Assembly (NCBI GenBank): GCA_003164135.1 | Contig: PLSD01000041.1 | Coordinates: 1-47,075, forward strand | Length of the DNA: 47,075 bases | Reading direction: 5' to 3' | Source: Acetobacteraceae bacterium | GTDB lineage: Bacteria; Pseudomonadota; Alphaproteobacteria; Acetobacterales; Acetobacteraceae | Shown here: in pieces, positions 27,369 through 35,837 of the stretch | Layout: every line of letters begins with the position of its first letter | Numbering within the stretch: the first letter of the stretch is position 1 | Notes under the pieces: generated by a model | What the model was told of the DNA's origin: nothing | Database searches by the model: none | Seen by the model: the letters and a program-made list of their open reading frames with translations, nothing else | Made by a program: the position numbers and the translations under genes

Positions 27369-28637
27369 TCACAATGATACCCTGCGGAAATCGGCAAGCA
27401 GGGCTGTGTAGGTTACGAAGAAGCGGGCGGCCTGCACGCCGTCGACGACGCGGTGATCCCAGGACAGGCTGATGGGCATGATCAGGCGCGGCTGGAATTG
27501 CGAACCATCCCAGACCGGGGTCATTTTGGTGCGGGCTGCGCCGAGGATCGCGACCTCCGGGGCGTTTATGATCGGTGTGAAGCCGAGGCCGCCCACGCCG
27601 CCGAGCGAGGAAATAGTGAAGCAGCCGCCTTGCATGTCGCCGGGTTTGAGTTTGCCATTGCGTGCCTGTTCGGCGAGTTCAGCGGCCTCGGCGGCGATTT
27701 CGGTCAGGCCTTTGGTGTCGGCGTTTTTGATGACCGGCACTACCAGGCCGTTGGGTGTGTCCGCCGCGAAACCGATGTGGAAGTAGCGTTTCAAAATCAG
27801 TTCTTCGCCGTCGAGCGACGCATTGAATGTTGGGTGTTTTCGCAGGGCGATGGTGGCGGCCTTGATCATGAAGGCCAGCATCGTGAGTTTCTCGCCGGCC
27901 GTGTGGCGTTCCTTGTTGATGTCGACGCGAAACTTTTCCAGGTCAGTCACATCGGCTTCATCAAAATTGGTGACGTGCGGGATGATGATGGAATTGCGCG
28001 ACAAATTGGCGCCGGAGATTTTTTTGATTTTTGAAAGCTGGATACGCTCGGTTTCGCCGAATTTCGCGAAGTCGACTTGCGGCCAGGGCAGCAGGCCAAG
28101 CCCCGCGCCGGTGCCGGCTTGAGGTGTTGCATTGGGGGCGAGTGCCGCTTTCATGAAATCCTGCAAATCACTCTGCTGGATGCGGGCTTTGGGGCCGGTG
28201 CCGCGCACGAGGCTGAGGTCGATGCCAAGTTCGCGGGCGGCGCGGCGGATGGAGGGCGACGTGAGGGGAAGTGCCCCGGTTGTGGCAGCGGCAGGCGCGG
28301 CGGTTACCGTGGGCATGGATTGGGGAGGCGGCGGTGCAACCGTCGCGGCTGGTGGCGGGGGAGGTATTGTCTGCGTGGTGGCGGCGGCCGGCTCCAGCAG
28401 GATCAGCGCGCTGCCGTGCTTCACCCGGTCACCGAGTTTGACCCTTACCTCTTTGATGGTCCCGGCCATGGGCGAGGGTACGTCAATCGTGGCCTTATCG
28501 GATTCCAGCACGACGAGGGCTTCATCCTTGGCAACCATGGCGCCGGCGACGGCGAGGATTTCGATAATCGGCACGTCCTTGAAGTCGCCGATGTCGGGCA
28601 CGAGAATTTCGATGATTTGCGTCATGGTGGTGCTCAT
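27369..28637 (-). CDS. aceF: Pyruvate dehydrogenase E2, dihydrolipoamide acetyltransferase
   Basis: A 422-aa core subunit of the pyruvate dehydrogenase complex. There is a single N-terminal lipoyl domain (ESDKATIDVPS, lipoyl-Lys), a Pro/Ala-rich flexible linker, a peripheral-subunit-binding domain (PSIRRAARELGIDLSLVRGT) and a C-terminal acetyltransferase domain ending with the active-site motif SWDHRVVDG. Enteric AceF has three lipoyl domains, so this is a short version. It starts at ATG 28637, overlapping the aceE stop by 4 bp. No E3 (lpd) gene follows; the next gene is convergent. Confidence 0.93.
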   Translation of the reverse strand: MSTTMTQIIEILVPDIGDFKDVPIIEILAVAGAMVAKDEALVVLESDKATIDVPSPMAGTIKEVRVKLGDRVKHGSALILLEPAAATTQTIPPPPPAATVAPPPPQSMPTVTAAPAAATTGALPLTSPSIRRAARELGIDLSLVRGTGPKARIQQSDLQDFMKAALAPNATPQAGTGAGLGLLPWPQVDFAKFGETERIQLSKIKKISGANLSRNSIIIPHVTNFDEADVTDLEKFRVDINKERHTAGEKLTMLAFMIKAATIALRKHPTFNASLDGEELILKRYFHIGFAADTPNGLVVPVIKNADTKGLTEIAAEAAELAEQARNGKLKPGDMQGGCFTISSLGGVGGLGFTPIINAPEVAILGAARTKMTPVWDGSQFQPRLIMPISLSWDHRVVDGVQAARFFVTYTALLADFRRVSL

Positions 28638-31327
28638 ATCGTCCAGGGGGCGGGGCGGTTCTGGCCGGCGCCATACTTTGCGGCCGCTTCCCGCAACCGT
28701 GCATGTTCGATGGTGCCTTCGCGCGCCAGGGCTTCGAGTGCCGCGAGAACAATACTGTGCCGGTCCACTTCGAAAAATTTGCGCAAGGTGGCGCGCGTGT
28801 CGCTGCGGCCGAAGCCGTCGGTGCCCAGTGCGATAAAACGTGCCTCGACATACGGCGCGATGAGTTGCGGATACGCACGCACATAATCCGTGGCGGCGAT
28901 GACGGGTGTTTTGCCCGGCAGAAGTGCTTCGACGTGGCTGCGCTGTGCGCGTGGATCGGCACCCAGGCGCCGGGCCCGTTCGACTTCCGCCGCATCCTTC
29001 GCCAGTTCGCTGAAGCTCGTGGCGCTGAAAATCTCGCTGGCGATGCCGAAGTCTTCGAACAGAATATCCGCCGCCGCGATGACTTCCCGGAAAATGGCGC
29101 CGGAGCCCAGCAGGCGGACTTGTTTCGGCCCGGACATGTCGCCCCGTGTAGCGAACCGGTACATGCCTTTGATGATGTCCGCTTCGGTGCCCGGCGTGAG
29201 CGAGGGCTGCGCGTAGGTCTCGTTCATTACCGTGATGTAGTAAAATTCGTCGCGTTGCTCCTCCATCATCCGGCGCGCGCCGGTATCCATGATGATCGCG
29301 AGCTCGCCGGCGAAAGCGGGGTCGTAGGCGCGGCAGTTTGGGATGGCGGCGGCCATGATGTGGCTTGAACCGTCCTGGTGCTGCAGTCCCTCACCGCCCA
29401 GCGTGGTGCGGCCGGCGGTGGCGCCGAGCAGAAAGCCGCGCGCGCGCTGGTCGGCGGCGGCCCAGATGAGATCACCCACGCGCTGGAAGCCGAACATGGA
29501 GTAATAGATATACACCGGCAGCATCGCCAGGCCGTGCGCGCTGTAAGAGGTGGCCGCCGCGACCCAGGAGGACATGGCGCCGGCCTCTGTGATGCCTTCC
29601 TCCAGCAACTGGCCGTTGCGGGCTTCGCGGTAATACAGCATGGAGCTGGCATCTTCAGGTTCGTAGAGCTGGCCGACGGAGGAATAAATGCCGATCTGGC
29701 GGAACAGGCTGGCCATGCCGAAGGTCCGCGCTTCATCGGCGACAATGGGCACAATGCGTGGCCCCAGTTGCTTGTCTTTCAGCAGACCGCCCAGCATGCG
29801 CACGGCCGCCGTGGTAGTCGACATTTCCTTGCCATCGGATTGCAAGGCGAACTGCGCGTAGCTTTCCAGGCTGGGGATTTGCACGGTCTCCGGCGCATTG
29901 CGCTCGCGTTTGGGCATGTAGCCGCCGAGTGCTTCGCGCCGGGTGCGCAGGTAGGTGAGTTCCGGACTGTCCTGTGCTGGCTTGCAGAAACGCAAGGCGG
30001 TGACGTCTTCGTTCGACAGCGGCAGATTGAAACGATCGCGGTATTCGATCAGCGCCTCGACATCGAGTTTTTTTGCCTGATGCGCGGTCATGCGCGATTC
30101 ACCGGCACCGCCCATGCCGTAGCCTTTTTTGGTTTTGGCCAGAATGACGGTGGGGCGGCCCTTATGCGCGCGCGCGGCGGCGAAGGCGGCGTGGAGCTTG
30201 CGGAAATCATGGCCGCCACGCTTCAACGCAGTTATTTCGGTGTCGGACATTGTTTCGGCCAAAGCGGCTGAACCCGGTTCGCGCTCGAAGAATTTCGCGC
30301 GGTTATAGTCGCCATCCTTGGCGCCGAGGGTCTGGTATTCACCGTCCACGGTTTCGGCGAAGCGGCGCAGCAGCACGTGGTTGGTATCGCGCGAGAACAG
30401 CGCGTCCCATTCCGAGCCCCATAGTACTTTGATGACGTTCCAGCCTGCACCGGTAAAAAGTGCTTCCAGCTCCTGGATGATCTGGCCGTTGCCGCGCACC
30501 GGGCCGTCGAGCCGTTGCAGATTACAGTTGATGATGAAGGTGAGGTTGTCGAGTTTTTCGCGCGCCGCCATGGTGAGCGCGCCGATGGATTCCGGCTCGT
30601 CCATTTCACCATCGCCGAACACGCCCCAGACATGGCGGTCCGTTGCGGGTTTTAGTTCCCGGTGTTCCAGGTAGCGGATAAAGCGTGCCTGGTACGCCGC
30701 ACTCATGGGGCCGAGGCCCATGGAGCCGGTGGGGAATTGCCAGAAATCAGGCATCAGCCACGGGTGCGGGTAGGAGCAAAGGCCGTTGCCGCCGACTTCC
30801 TGCCGGTAGTTGGTCAAGCGTTCCTCGCTTAACCTGCCTTCGAGAAATGCGCGCGCATAAACGCCTGGGGCCGAATGCGGCTGGTAGAATACCAGATCGC
30901 CGGGAGCTTCGGCGGAACCCGCGCGGAAAAAATGGTTGAAGCCAACTTCAAAAATTTCCGCGGCGGAGGCGTAGCTGGCGATGTGCCCGCCGAGGTCGCC
31001 GTACGCCTGGTTTGCGCGCATCACCATTGCCAGTGCGTTCCAGCGCAGGATCGAGGTGATGCGTTCTTCGAGCGCGAGGTCGCCGGGGTAGGCTCCCTGA
31101 CGCTCCAGCGGAATGGTGTTGCGGTAGGCGGAGAATTGCTGCGTTGGGTCGGAAGCGCCGATCTGGTGCAGCGAATCCGCCAGTTGATGCACGAGAAACT
31201 GCCCGCGCTCCGGGCCCGAAGCGGAGATGACCGCCGAGAGTGATTCCAGCCATTCGCGGGTCTCGCCGGGGTCCGGGTCCGGGGTGCGATTTTGCTGTGA
31301 GCTGGGAATGGGAGTGCTTCCGTCCAT
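28634..31327 (-). CDS. aceE: Pyruvate dehydrogenase E1 component, homodimeric type
   Basis: The 897-aa thiamine-diphosphate enzyme decarboxylates pyruvate and acetylates the lipoyl group of AceF. TPP-binding motif GDGEMDEPESIGALTMA through NLTFIINCNLQRLDGPVRGN (cores GDGEMDEPES and NCNLQRLDG), plus KTKKGYGMGGAGE and GRTTLGGEGLQHQDGSSH, are characteristic of the AceE type rather than the PdhA/PdhB type usual in Alphaproteobacteria. The start is ATG 31327 with AGG 7 nt upstream. It is divergent from an Lrp/AsnC regulator across an AT-rich 139-bp region, which suggests regulation by that protein. Confidence 0.96.
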   Translation of the reverse strand: MDGSTPIPSSQQNRTPDPDPGETREWLESLSAVISASGPERGQFLVHQLADSLHQIGASDPTQQFSAYRNTIPLERQGAYPGDLALEERITSILRWNALAMVMRANQAYGDLGGHIASYASAAEIFEVGFNHFFRAGSAEAPGDLVFYQPHSAPGVYARAFLEGRLSEERLTNYRQEVGGNGLCSYPHPWLMPDFWQFPTGSMGLGPMSAAYQARFIRYLEHRELKPATDRHVWGVFGDGEMDEPESIGALTMAAREKLDNLTFIINCNLQRLDGPVRGNGQIIQELEALFTGAGWNVIKVLWGSEWDALFSRDTNHVLLRRFAETVDGEYQTLGAKDGDYNRAKFFEREPGSAALAETMSDTEITALKRGGHDFRKLHAAFAAARAHKGRPTVILAKTKKGYGMGGAGESRMTAHQAKKLDVEALIEYRDRFNLPLSNEDVTALRFCKPAQDSPELTYLRTRREALGGYMPKRERNAPETVQIPSLESYAQFALQSDGKEMSTTTAAVRMLGGLLKDKQLGPRIVPIVADEARTFGMASLFRQIGIYSSVGQLYEPEDASSMLYYREARNGQLLEEGITEAGAMSSWVAAATSYSAHGLAMLPVYIYYSMFGFQRVGDLIWAAADQRARGFLLGATAGRTTLGGEGLQHQDGSSHIMAAAIPNCRAYDPAFAGELAIIMDTGARRMMEEQRDEFYYITVMNETYAQPSLTPGTEADIIKGMYRFATRGDMSGPKQVRLLGSGAIFREVIAAADILFEDFGIASEIFSATSFSELAKDAAEVERARRLGADPRAQRSHVEALLPGKTPVIAATDYVRAYPQLIAPYVEARFIALGTDGFGRSDTRATLRKFFEVDRHSIVLAALEALAREGTIEHARLREAAAKYGAGQNRPAPWTI

Positions 31328-31412
31328 GGTAACCTGCTGTTGTTTTGCGTGATGGCTGTGGCTTGCAGGTGTAGCCGGAAATGCGCCGTGGAACTTGCTG
31401 AACTTGCCGTGG

Positions 31413-31440
31413 TTGACGGTTATTTAAAGCATATTATATG
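31413..31440 (+). promoter_or_regulatory. Possible promoter and AT-rich operator region for the Lrp-type gene
   Basis: TTGACG (31413-31418) is followed after 16 nt by TATATG (31435-31440). Adjacent AT-rich DNA includes CATAT-T-ATATG (31430-31440) and a CATATG, inverted-repeat elements of the sort Lrp/AsnC regulators bind. The region is shared with divergent aceE. Confidence 0.4.
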
Positions 31441-31466
31441 TAAATATATATCATATGGAGCATATA

Positions 31467-31955
31467 ATGCCGGACATCGATCTGGATGCCACAGACATTA
31501 AAATCCTCAACCTGCTGCAGGAGGATGCCAAGCTGACGAATGTGGAACTTGCCAGCCGGGTGAATCTTTCCCCCTCTCCCTGCCTGGCGCGCGTGCGGGC
31601 GCTGGAGCAGCGGGGCATTGTCAGCCGCTACGTGACGCTGCTTGATCCGCTGAAAGTTGGACTGGGGATCAGCGTGTTCGTGCAGATCGGCATGGAGCGG
31701 CAGGTGGAGCGGAATCTGGAGGATTTTCAGGCGGCGATCGCCAGCTATCCCGAGGTGATGGAGTGCTACCTGATGACCGGCGATTTTGATTACCTGATCC
31801 GGGTCGTGGTGAAGGACATGCCGGCGCTGGAACGCTTCATTGTCGACAAACTCACGAAAATTCCAGGAATTTCCAATATCAAATCAAGTCTCGCGCTGAA
31901 GCAGGTGAAATATAAGACCGCACTTCCCCTGCCGGAGAAGCGATTCGCAAGGTAG
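31467..31955 (+). CDS. Lrp/AsnC-family transcriptional regulator
   Basis: A 162-aa regulator. The N-terminal HTH has [20 protein letters not shown] and [20 protein letters not shown]; the C-terminal RAM ligand domain has [19 protein letters not shown]. Start ATG 31467 has GGAG 6 nt upstream; an in-frame ATG at 31455 is less well placed. Lrp-family proteins sense amino or keto acids. Its divergent position next to aceE makes pyruvate dehydrogenase a likely target. Confidence 0.88.
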   Translation: MPDIDLDATDIKILNLLQEDAKLTNVELASRVNLSPSPCLARVRALEQRGIVSRYVTLLDPLKVGLGISVFVQIGMERQVERNLEDFQAAIASYPEVMECYLMTGDFDYLIRVVVKDMPALERFIVDKLTKIPGISNIKSSLALKQVKYKTALPLPEKRFAR

Positions 31956-32083
31956 GCATGTGGCCCGCAACAGAAAAGGTACGGCGGCGAGGCTTTCCTT
32001 TTTTTTTGTTTCAGACCAAGATGTTGGGTGGCATGAACGATCCACATGAGTACGGTTGCAAAAGGGAGAGAGTGTGACAGGGT

Positions 32084-32839
32084 ATGGTGCGAGCAAGTAA
32101 ACCAGTTCAGGCTCAAGTAGCGGCGGTTTCCGCGAAACCGAAGGCCGCGGGTGGGCGCCCGTTAGTCCGGCTTGCGCCCGGCGAGGCGGCGGATGATTCC
32201 GAGGCCAATGGGAAGAGTGGCGATGCGCGCAAGCCGCCGGCGAAAAAGCGCGGCGACGATGTGCGCAAGCGTGTGCTCCAGGCGGCGTTGGATTGTTTTG
32301 GCGCTTTTGGGTTTGAGGGAACCTCGACGCGGGCCGTGGCCAGCCGGGCCAAGGTAACACATACGCTGGTGCTGTATCACTTCCAGTCCAAAGAGCAGCT
32401 ATGGATTGCCACGATGCAGGATGCGCTGGACGCCTATGGCGCGGCGATGAAAGATAACTTCGAGCATTTGCACGAAAGTACCGCCGGCGCGGCGTTAACG
32501 ACCTTTATTGAGCAATTCGTCCGCATGTCCGCCAACAAGCCGCAAATCCACCGGATTTTGACGATGGAAAGCAATCAGGGCACGGCGCGGCTGGATTGGA
32601 TTATCGAGCATTTCATCCGCTGGCATTTTACCCTGATCCGCGACCTGATACGGCGCGGCCAGGCAGAAGGGACCGTGCGGGAGTTTGATCCGGCGCGGCT
32701 CTACTATCAGATTATCAGTATGGGCGGGACGCCGTTTACGATTGCCACCGAGTATAAGGCGATGACCGGGCGCGATGTGTTTTCGGAAGCGGAAATTTTG
32801 CGGATTATCGCGTTCATCCACGAGATTGTTTTTAAATAG
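32084..32839 (+). CDS. TetR-family transcriptional regulator
   Basis: A 251-aa protein. An unusual N-terminal tail of about 55 residues is rich in Ala, Lys and Pro (KPPAKKRGDD). The TetR HTH follows: RKRVLQAALDCFGAFGFEGT, STRAVASRAKVTHTLVLYHF and QSKEQLWIATM. The C-terminal half is helical (ligand and dimer domain). It stands at the left edge of the catabolic island, convergent with the first SnoaL-like gene, and is the only regulator in the island. It is therefore the leading candidate to bind the TGACCA-NN-TGGTCA sites, although I see no good copy before its own start. Confidence 0.85.
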   Translation: MVRASKPVQAQVAAVSAKPKAAGGRPLVRLAPGEAADDSEANGKSGDARKPPAKKRGDDVRKRVLQAALDCFGAFGFEGTSTRAVASRAKVTHTLVLYHFQSKEQLWIATMQDALDAYGAAMKDNFEHLHESTAGAALTTFIEQFVRMSANKPQIHRILTMESNQGTARLDWIIEHFIRWHFTLIRDLIRRGQAEGTVREFDPARLYYQIISMGGTPFTIATEYKAMTGRDVFSEAEILRIIAFIHEIVFK

Positions 32840-32857
32840 TTCTGGCCCCAAATGGAT

Positions 32858-33283
32858 TCAGCCGAGGCCGCTCAGGTCGCCGAAGGCGTTATGCACGACC
32901 AGGGCGTTCCAGAACTCCTTGAACCCCGAGAGTTTGCCGTCACGAAACTCCTGCACGCAGATGTAGGTCTGGTCGTAGACGGTGCCGCCGGGGGCGCTGT
33001 AGCCGGTGTATTCGACGATCAGCCGGTTGGGGTCCAGCAGCGGGTGGACCACGATGTTGCTGAATTTTACTTGCACCATGTCGCACACCGCGCGGAACAC
33101 CGCACTTGCGCCGGCTTTGCCCTCCACCCGTGCCGGCATGCCGACCGATGGGCCGAAGGGGAGTTCCATGACGATGTCGTCGTGCAACTGGTCGTACCAA
33201 TGGGTCATGTCGCGCCCGAAATCGGACAGTAGTTTTGTGGCAAGGGCGATGTTGGAATCGCGTATTTTGTTTGTATCGCTCAA
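32858..33283 (-). CDS. SnoaL/NTF2-like protein (copy 1)
   Basis: A 141-aa small alpha+beta protein, with WYDQLHDDIVMELPFGPSVG, KFSNIVVHPLLDPNRLIVEY and TYICVQEFRDGKLSGFKEFW typical of the NTF2-like (SnoaL, limonene-epoxide hydrolase, ketosteroid isomerase) fold. The start is TTG 33283, selected by AGGAG 6 nt upstream. It follows the flavin hydroxylase gene by about 20 bp and is in its operon. The catalytic or binding role is unknown. It is one of four such proteins in this island. Confidence 0.75.
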   Translation of the reverse strand: MSDTNKIRDSNIALATKLLSDFGRDMTHWYDQLHDDIVMELPFGPSVGMPARVEGKAGASAVFRAVCDMVQVKFSNIVVHPLLDPNRLIVEYTGYSAPGGTVYDQTYICVQEFRDGKLSGFKEFWNALVVHNAFGDLSGLG

Positions 33284-33302
33284 CTGACTCTCCTTTGTTT
33301 TT

Positions 33303-35078
33303 TTAATGGTCCTGGGTGATGGGTTGTAGAATCTGCGCCAGCGTCGCCGCCAGGCTGCCGGTATCCTCACCATTTGCCGCGCGCCAGCCGACATGGCCGT
33401 CCGGGCGGACCAGAACGGCGCCGGTGGCGCTGGTGCCGCGCAAGGCAGCCCAAGTGCCAGAAGGGTCGGTATAGTCACCGCCTGGGCCGATGCTGACGAC
33501 GGCGATGGATGTTCCAGTAGCCTGCGTGGCCTGGGCCGCGGCGTCGCGCCAGGTATCGGCGCCGCCGGTGAGCAGGGTAAAGCGTCCGCGGCCCACGAGG
33601 TCCAGCGTCGAGACCTTGTTGGCGCCCTGGTACACCCAGGCGTGCGGCAGGCGGTGGCCGGGGCGCGTGACGGGGATGTACTCGTCGCCCATTGGGCTTT
33701 GCACCGGCGCCGGCGTGCCGTCGGGCACGATGGCGGCGGAGTCGTAATGGAAGCCGATTTCCACGTCATGCGCCTGGAATTCCATGCGCTGGGTGTTGGC
33801 GACTTCGCTTAGCCGCTGGCGGCGGGTGACGCCCTCGGGGGTGTCGGAGAACAGCAGCCGGAAGGCTTGGCGGTTCACCTCCACCGGCGCGCCGGGGATC
33901 AGCCCGATGCCGGCATCGATGACCAGATGGTTCTGGAAGGTGAGCAGGGCCCAATTGACGTTGCGCGCCGCCACGGGCCGGCGCTCGGTCTCGTAGGTTT
34001 CCAGCAGCGCCTCGCCGGCTTTGCCTTGCAGCACGGCGGCGAGTTTCCAGGCCAGGTTATGCGCGTCCTGGATGGCGGAGTTCAGCCCAAGGCCGGTGGT
34101 GGGAGGGTGGCGGTGGGCAGCGTCGCCCGCCAGGAAGATGCGGCCGCGGCGGTACTCGCGGGCCAGCACGCCCTGGACTTTCCAGTTGTTCATGCGGATG
34201 ACGCGCGGCTCCAGATCCGGCAGGCGCAGCAGGTCTTGCAGGCGCGGCACGACGGATTCCGCGTCGAACTGCTCCGGGTCGTCAGGCTGGAAGGCGAAAT
34301 GCAGCAGCCATTCCTCGCTGTGCCGGTCGTAGTGTTTGGGGCCGAGCGCCACCATCACGCCGCTGCCCCAGGAGCCGCCTTTTTCCGGGTTGATGAACCA
34401 GCGGATCATCGGGCTATCGTCGTCAATATAGGCGCTCACGTCCGCCGCAAAGTGGCAGGTGACCATGTCAAACAAACGCTCCATGCCGTCCATCTCGATG
34501 CCCAGGGCGGGGCCGACCGTGCGCCCGCCGTCCGCCGCAATCATGTAGCGTGCGTGGACTTCGTAGGTTGTATCGTCATCGCGGTTGAGAATTGTTGCCA
34601 CCACGCCGTCATCATTTTGCGTGAAGGATTGCAGCGCGTGGTGATAGTTGAGCTTGGCGGCCGGCAGGGTGCGCGCGTGTTTCAGCAGCAGCGGCTCCAG
34701 ATGCAGTTGCGCGTAATTGGCGGAGCGAACCGGGCTGTCGCGCTCATAGGCTTCCTGCAGCGAGCCGCCGCCGAATGCGTCCATCACATATATGGTTTTG
34801 CGGTCCAGCTCGCCGGTGCCGCCGAGCGAGGTGTACCAGCCGACGCGCGACATGTTCTCAGCCGGGGTGCTGAGGGAATAGATTTCATCCGCAAGGCCTT
34901 CTTCGCGCAGGATCTCCATGGTGCGTTGGTTGAGGAAATGCGCTTTGGGCGCGGGGGAGGTGGTGGGGTAGCGTTCTACCAGCCATGATTCGACGCCGAG
35001 CCGTGCGAGAAAAATAGCGAGGGACAGGCCGCAACCGGCGCCCCCGACGATGAGTACGGGTGTATGGATGGTTTTCAT
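33303..35078 (-). CDS. FAD-dependent aromatic hydroxylase (PheA/TfdB-like)
   Basis: A 591-aa flavoprotein monooxygenase. FAD-binding motifs are VLIVGGAGCGLSLAIFLARL (the GxGxxG loop), IAADGGRTVGPALGI (DG motif) and IFLAGDAAHRHPPTTGLG (GD motif). The C-terminal thioredoxin-like segment has LVRPDGHVGWRA. Relatives hydroxylate phenols or other activated rings using NAD(P)H and O2. It is the first gene of a two-gene operon with SnoaL-like copy 1, preceded by a palindrome/-10 promoter at 35175-35195. The substrate is not predictable. Confidence 0.88.
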   Translation of the reverse strand: MKTIHTPVLIVGGAGCGLSLAIFLARLGVESWLVERYPTTSPAPKAHFLNQRTMEILREEGLADEIYSLSTPAENMSRVGWYTSLGGTGELDRKTIYVMDAFGGGSLQEAYERDSPVRSANYAQLHLEPLLLKHARTLPAAKLNYHHALQSFTQNDDGVVATILNRDDDTTYEVHARYMIAADGGRTVGPALGIEMDGMERLFDMVTCHFAADVSAYIDDDSPMIRWFINPEKGGSWGSGVMVALGPKHYDRHSEEWLLHFAFQPDDPEQFDAESVVPRLQDLLRLPDLEPRVIRMNNWKVQGVLAREYRRGRIFLAGDAAHRHPPTTGLGLNSAIQDAHNLAWKLAAVLQGKAGEALLETYETERRPVAARNVNWALLTFQNHLVIDAGIGLIPGAPVEVNRQAFRLLFSDTPEGVTRRQRLSEVANTQRMEFQAHDVEIGFHYDSAAIVPDGTPAPVQSPMGDEYIPVTRPGHRLPHAWVYQGANKVSTLDLVGRGRFTLLTGGADTWRDAAAQATQATGTSIAVVSIGPGGDYTDPSGTWAALRGTSATGAVLVRPDGHVGWRAANGEDTGSLAATLAQILQPITQDH

Positions 35079-35174
35079 CGGTCTCTGGTCTCTCTTTTCG
35101 TGGCGTTTGCGTGGTGCGTTCCGTGCGGCGATGCCCAGTCTTTGTGTCGGGCGGTTTTTCTGGCGGCAGGCTGA

Positions 35175-35195
35175 CTTAAACTGACCATATTGTCA
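35175..35195 (-). promoter_or_regulatory. Island operator + -10, site a (drives flavin hydroxylase 1)
   Basis: On the minus strand TGACAATATGGTCA (35195-35182) is followed by G and TTTAAG (35180-35175). The arms match TGACCA-NN-TGGTCA with one mismatch. The flanking GGTCAGTTTAAG resembles GGTCAGTATAAG at site f. Confidence 0.55.
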
Positions 35196-35287
35196 AGATT
35201 GTTAGGCTGGCCTCGGCCGCGAAGGTAATGAATATTTGATCTGTCCATGGTTTTCGTGGTTTGTATTAGGAAGTCTGTGTTTATTGT

Positions 35288-35308
35288 TGACCAAATGGTC
35301 ATGATATG
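35288..35308 (+). promoter_or_regulatory. Island operator + -10, site b (drives SnoaL copy 2 / FAH operon)
   Basis: TGACCA-AA-TGGTCA (35288-35301) is a perfect palindrome. It is followed by T and the -10-like GATATG (35303-35308), about 85 bp before the first start codon. Confidence 0.6.
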
Positions 35309-35392
35309 CGAGGCTGAGGGCAATGAATGACAGGCTTTGGCGCACCCCGCCCTGGCTAAAAGTTAGAAAGCAAAAAATAAAGGGAGTTACCG

Positions 35393-35803
35393 ATGTCCAG
35401 TACAACACGTGGAATTATTCAAAAGTTCATCGACCATATTACGGCTTGTGAATTCGTTGAAGCCTTTGGCCTGCTCAACAAGGACGGCAAATATATCGTG
35501 ATCGGCAAGACCCCGGCGTCGGGCGTGTATCATGGGCCGGAGGATATTTATGCGCGGCTGCTGCCTGTTCTGGCGGCATTTCCCACGCCGCCCCAGCTTA
35601 CCTTTGGCGACGTGGTAGTGGAAGGCGATAAAGGCATGATCCGCGCGGCGGGCACCGGCGTTGGCCCCACTGGTAACTACGACCAGCCTTACTATGTGTG
35701 GAGCGTGCGCGTTGAGGGCGACGGGTTTGCCGAGATGATCGAATTTCTCGACACCGCGGAACTTGAAGCGGCGGCCTTCGGCAAGGAAAAAATCTCCGCG
35801 TAA
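35393..35803 (+). CDS. SnoaL/NTF2-like protein (copy 2)
   Basis: A 136-aa protein of the NTF2-like type: GIIQKFIDHITACEFVEAFG at the N-terminus and PYYVWSVRVEGDGFAEMIEF in the sheet. AAGGGAG lies 7 nt before the ATG. It is the first gene of a two-gene rightward operon with the FAH-family gene, under operator site b. Role unknown; a lyase, isomerase or hydrolase acting on a ring intermediate is possible. Confidence 0.75.
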   Translation: MSSTTRGIIQKFIDHITACEFVEAFGLLNKDGKYIVIGKTPASGVYHGPEDIYARLLPVLAAFPTPPQLTFGDVVVEGDKGMIRAAGTGVGPTGNYDQPYYVWSVRVEGDGFAEMIEFLDTAELEAAAFGKEKISA

Positions 35804-35837
35804 GACGCGCGGCGTTTGCATTTTTAAGGACAATTTT

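Larger units (their letters stand above)
35079..35392. promoter_or_regulatory. Divergent regulatory region with two operators
   Basis: No gene is supported in this 314-bp region. It separates two divergent catabolic operons and carries one operator per direction (35175-35195 leftward, 35288-35308 rightward) plus AT-rich sequence and the AAGGGAG ribosome site of the rightward gene. Confidence 0.6.

Noticed and set aside
32010..32060. CAGACCAAGATGTTGGG before the TetR gene as an island operator
   Set aside because: Only one half-site resembles GACCA and the spacing of the second is wrong.
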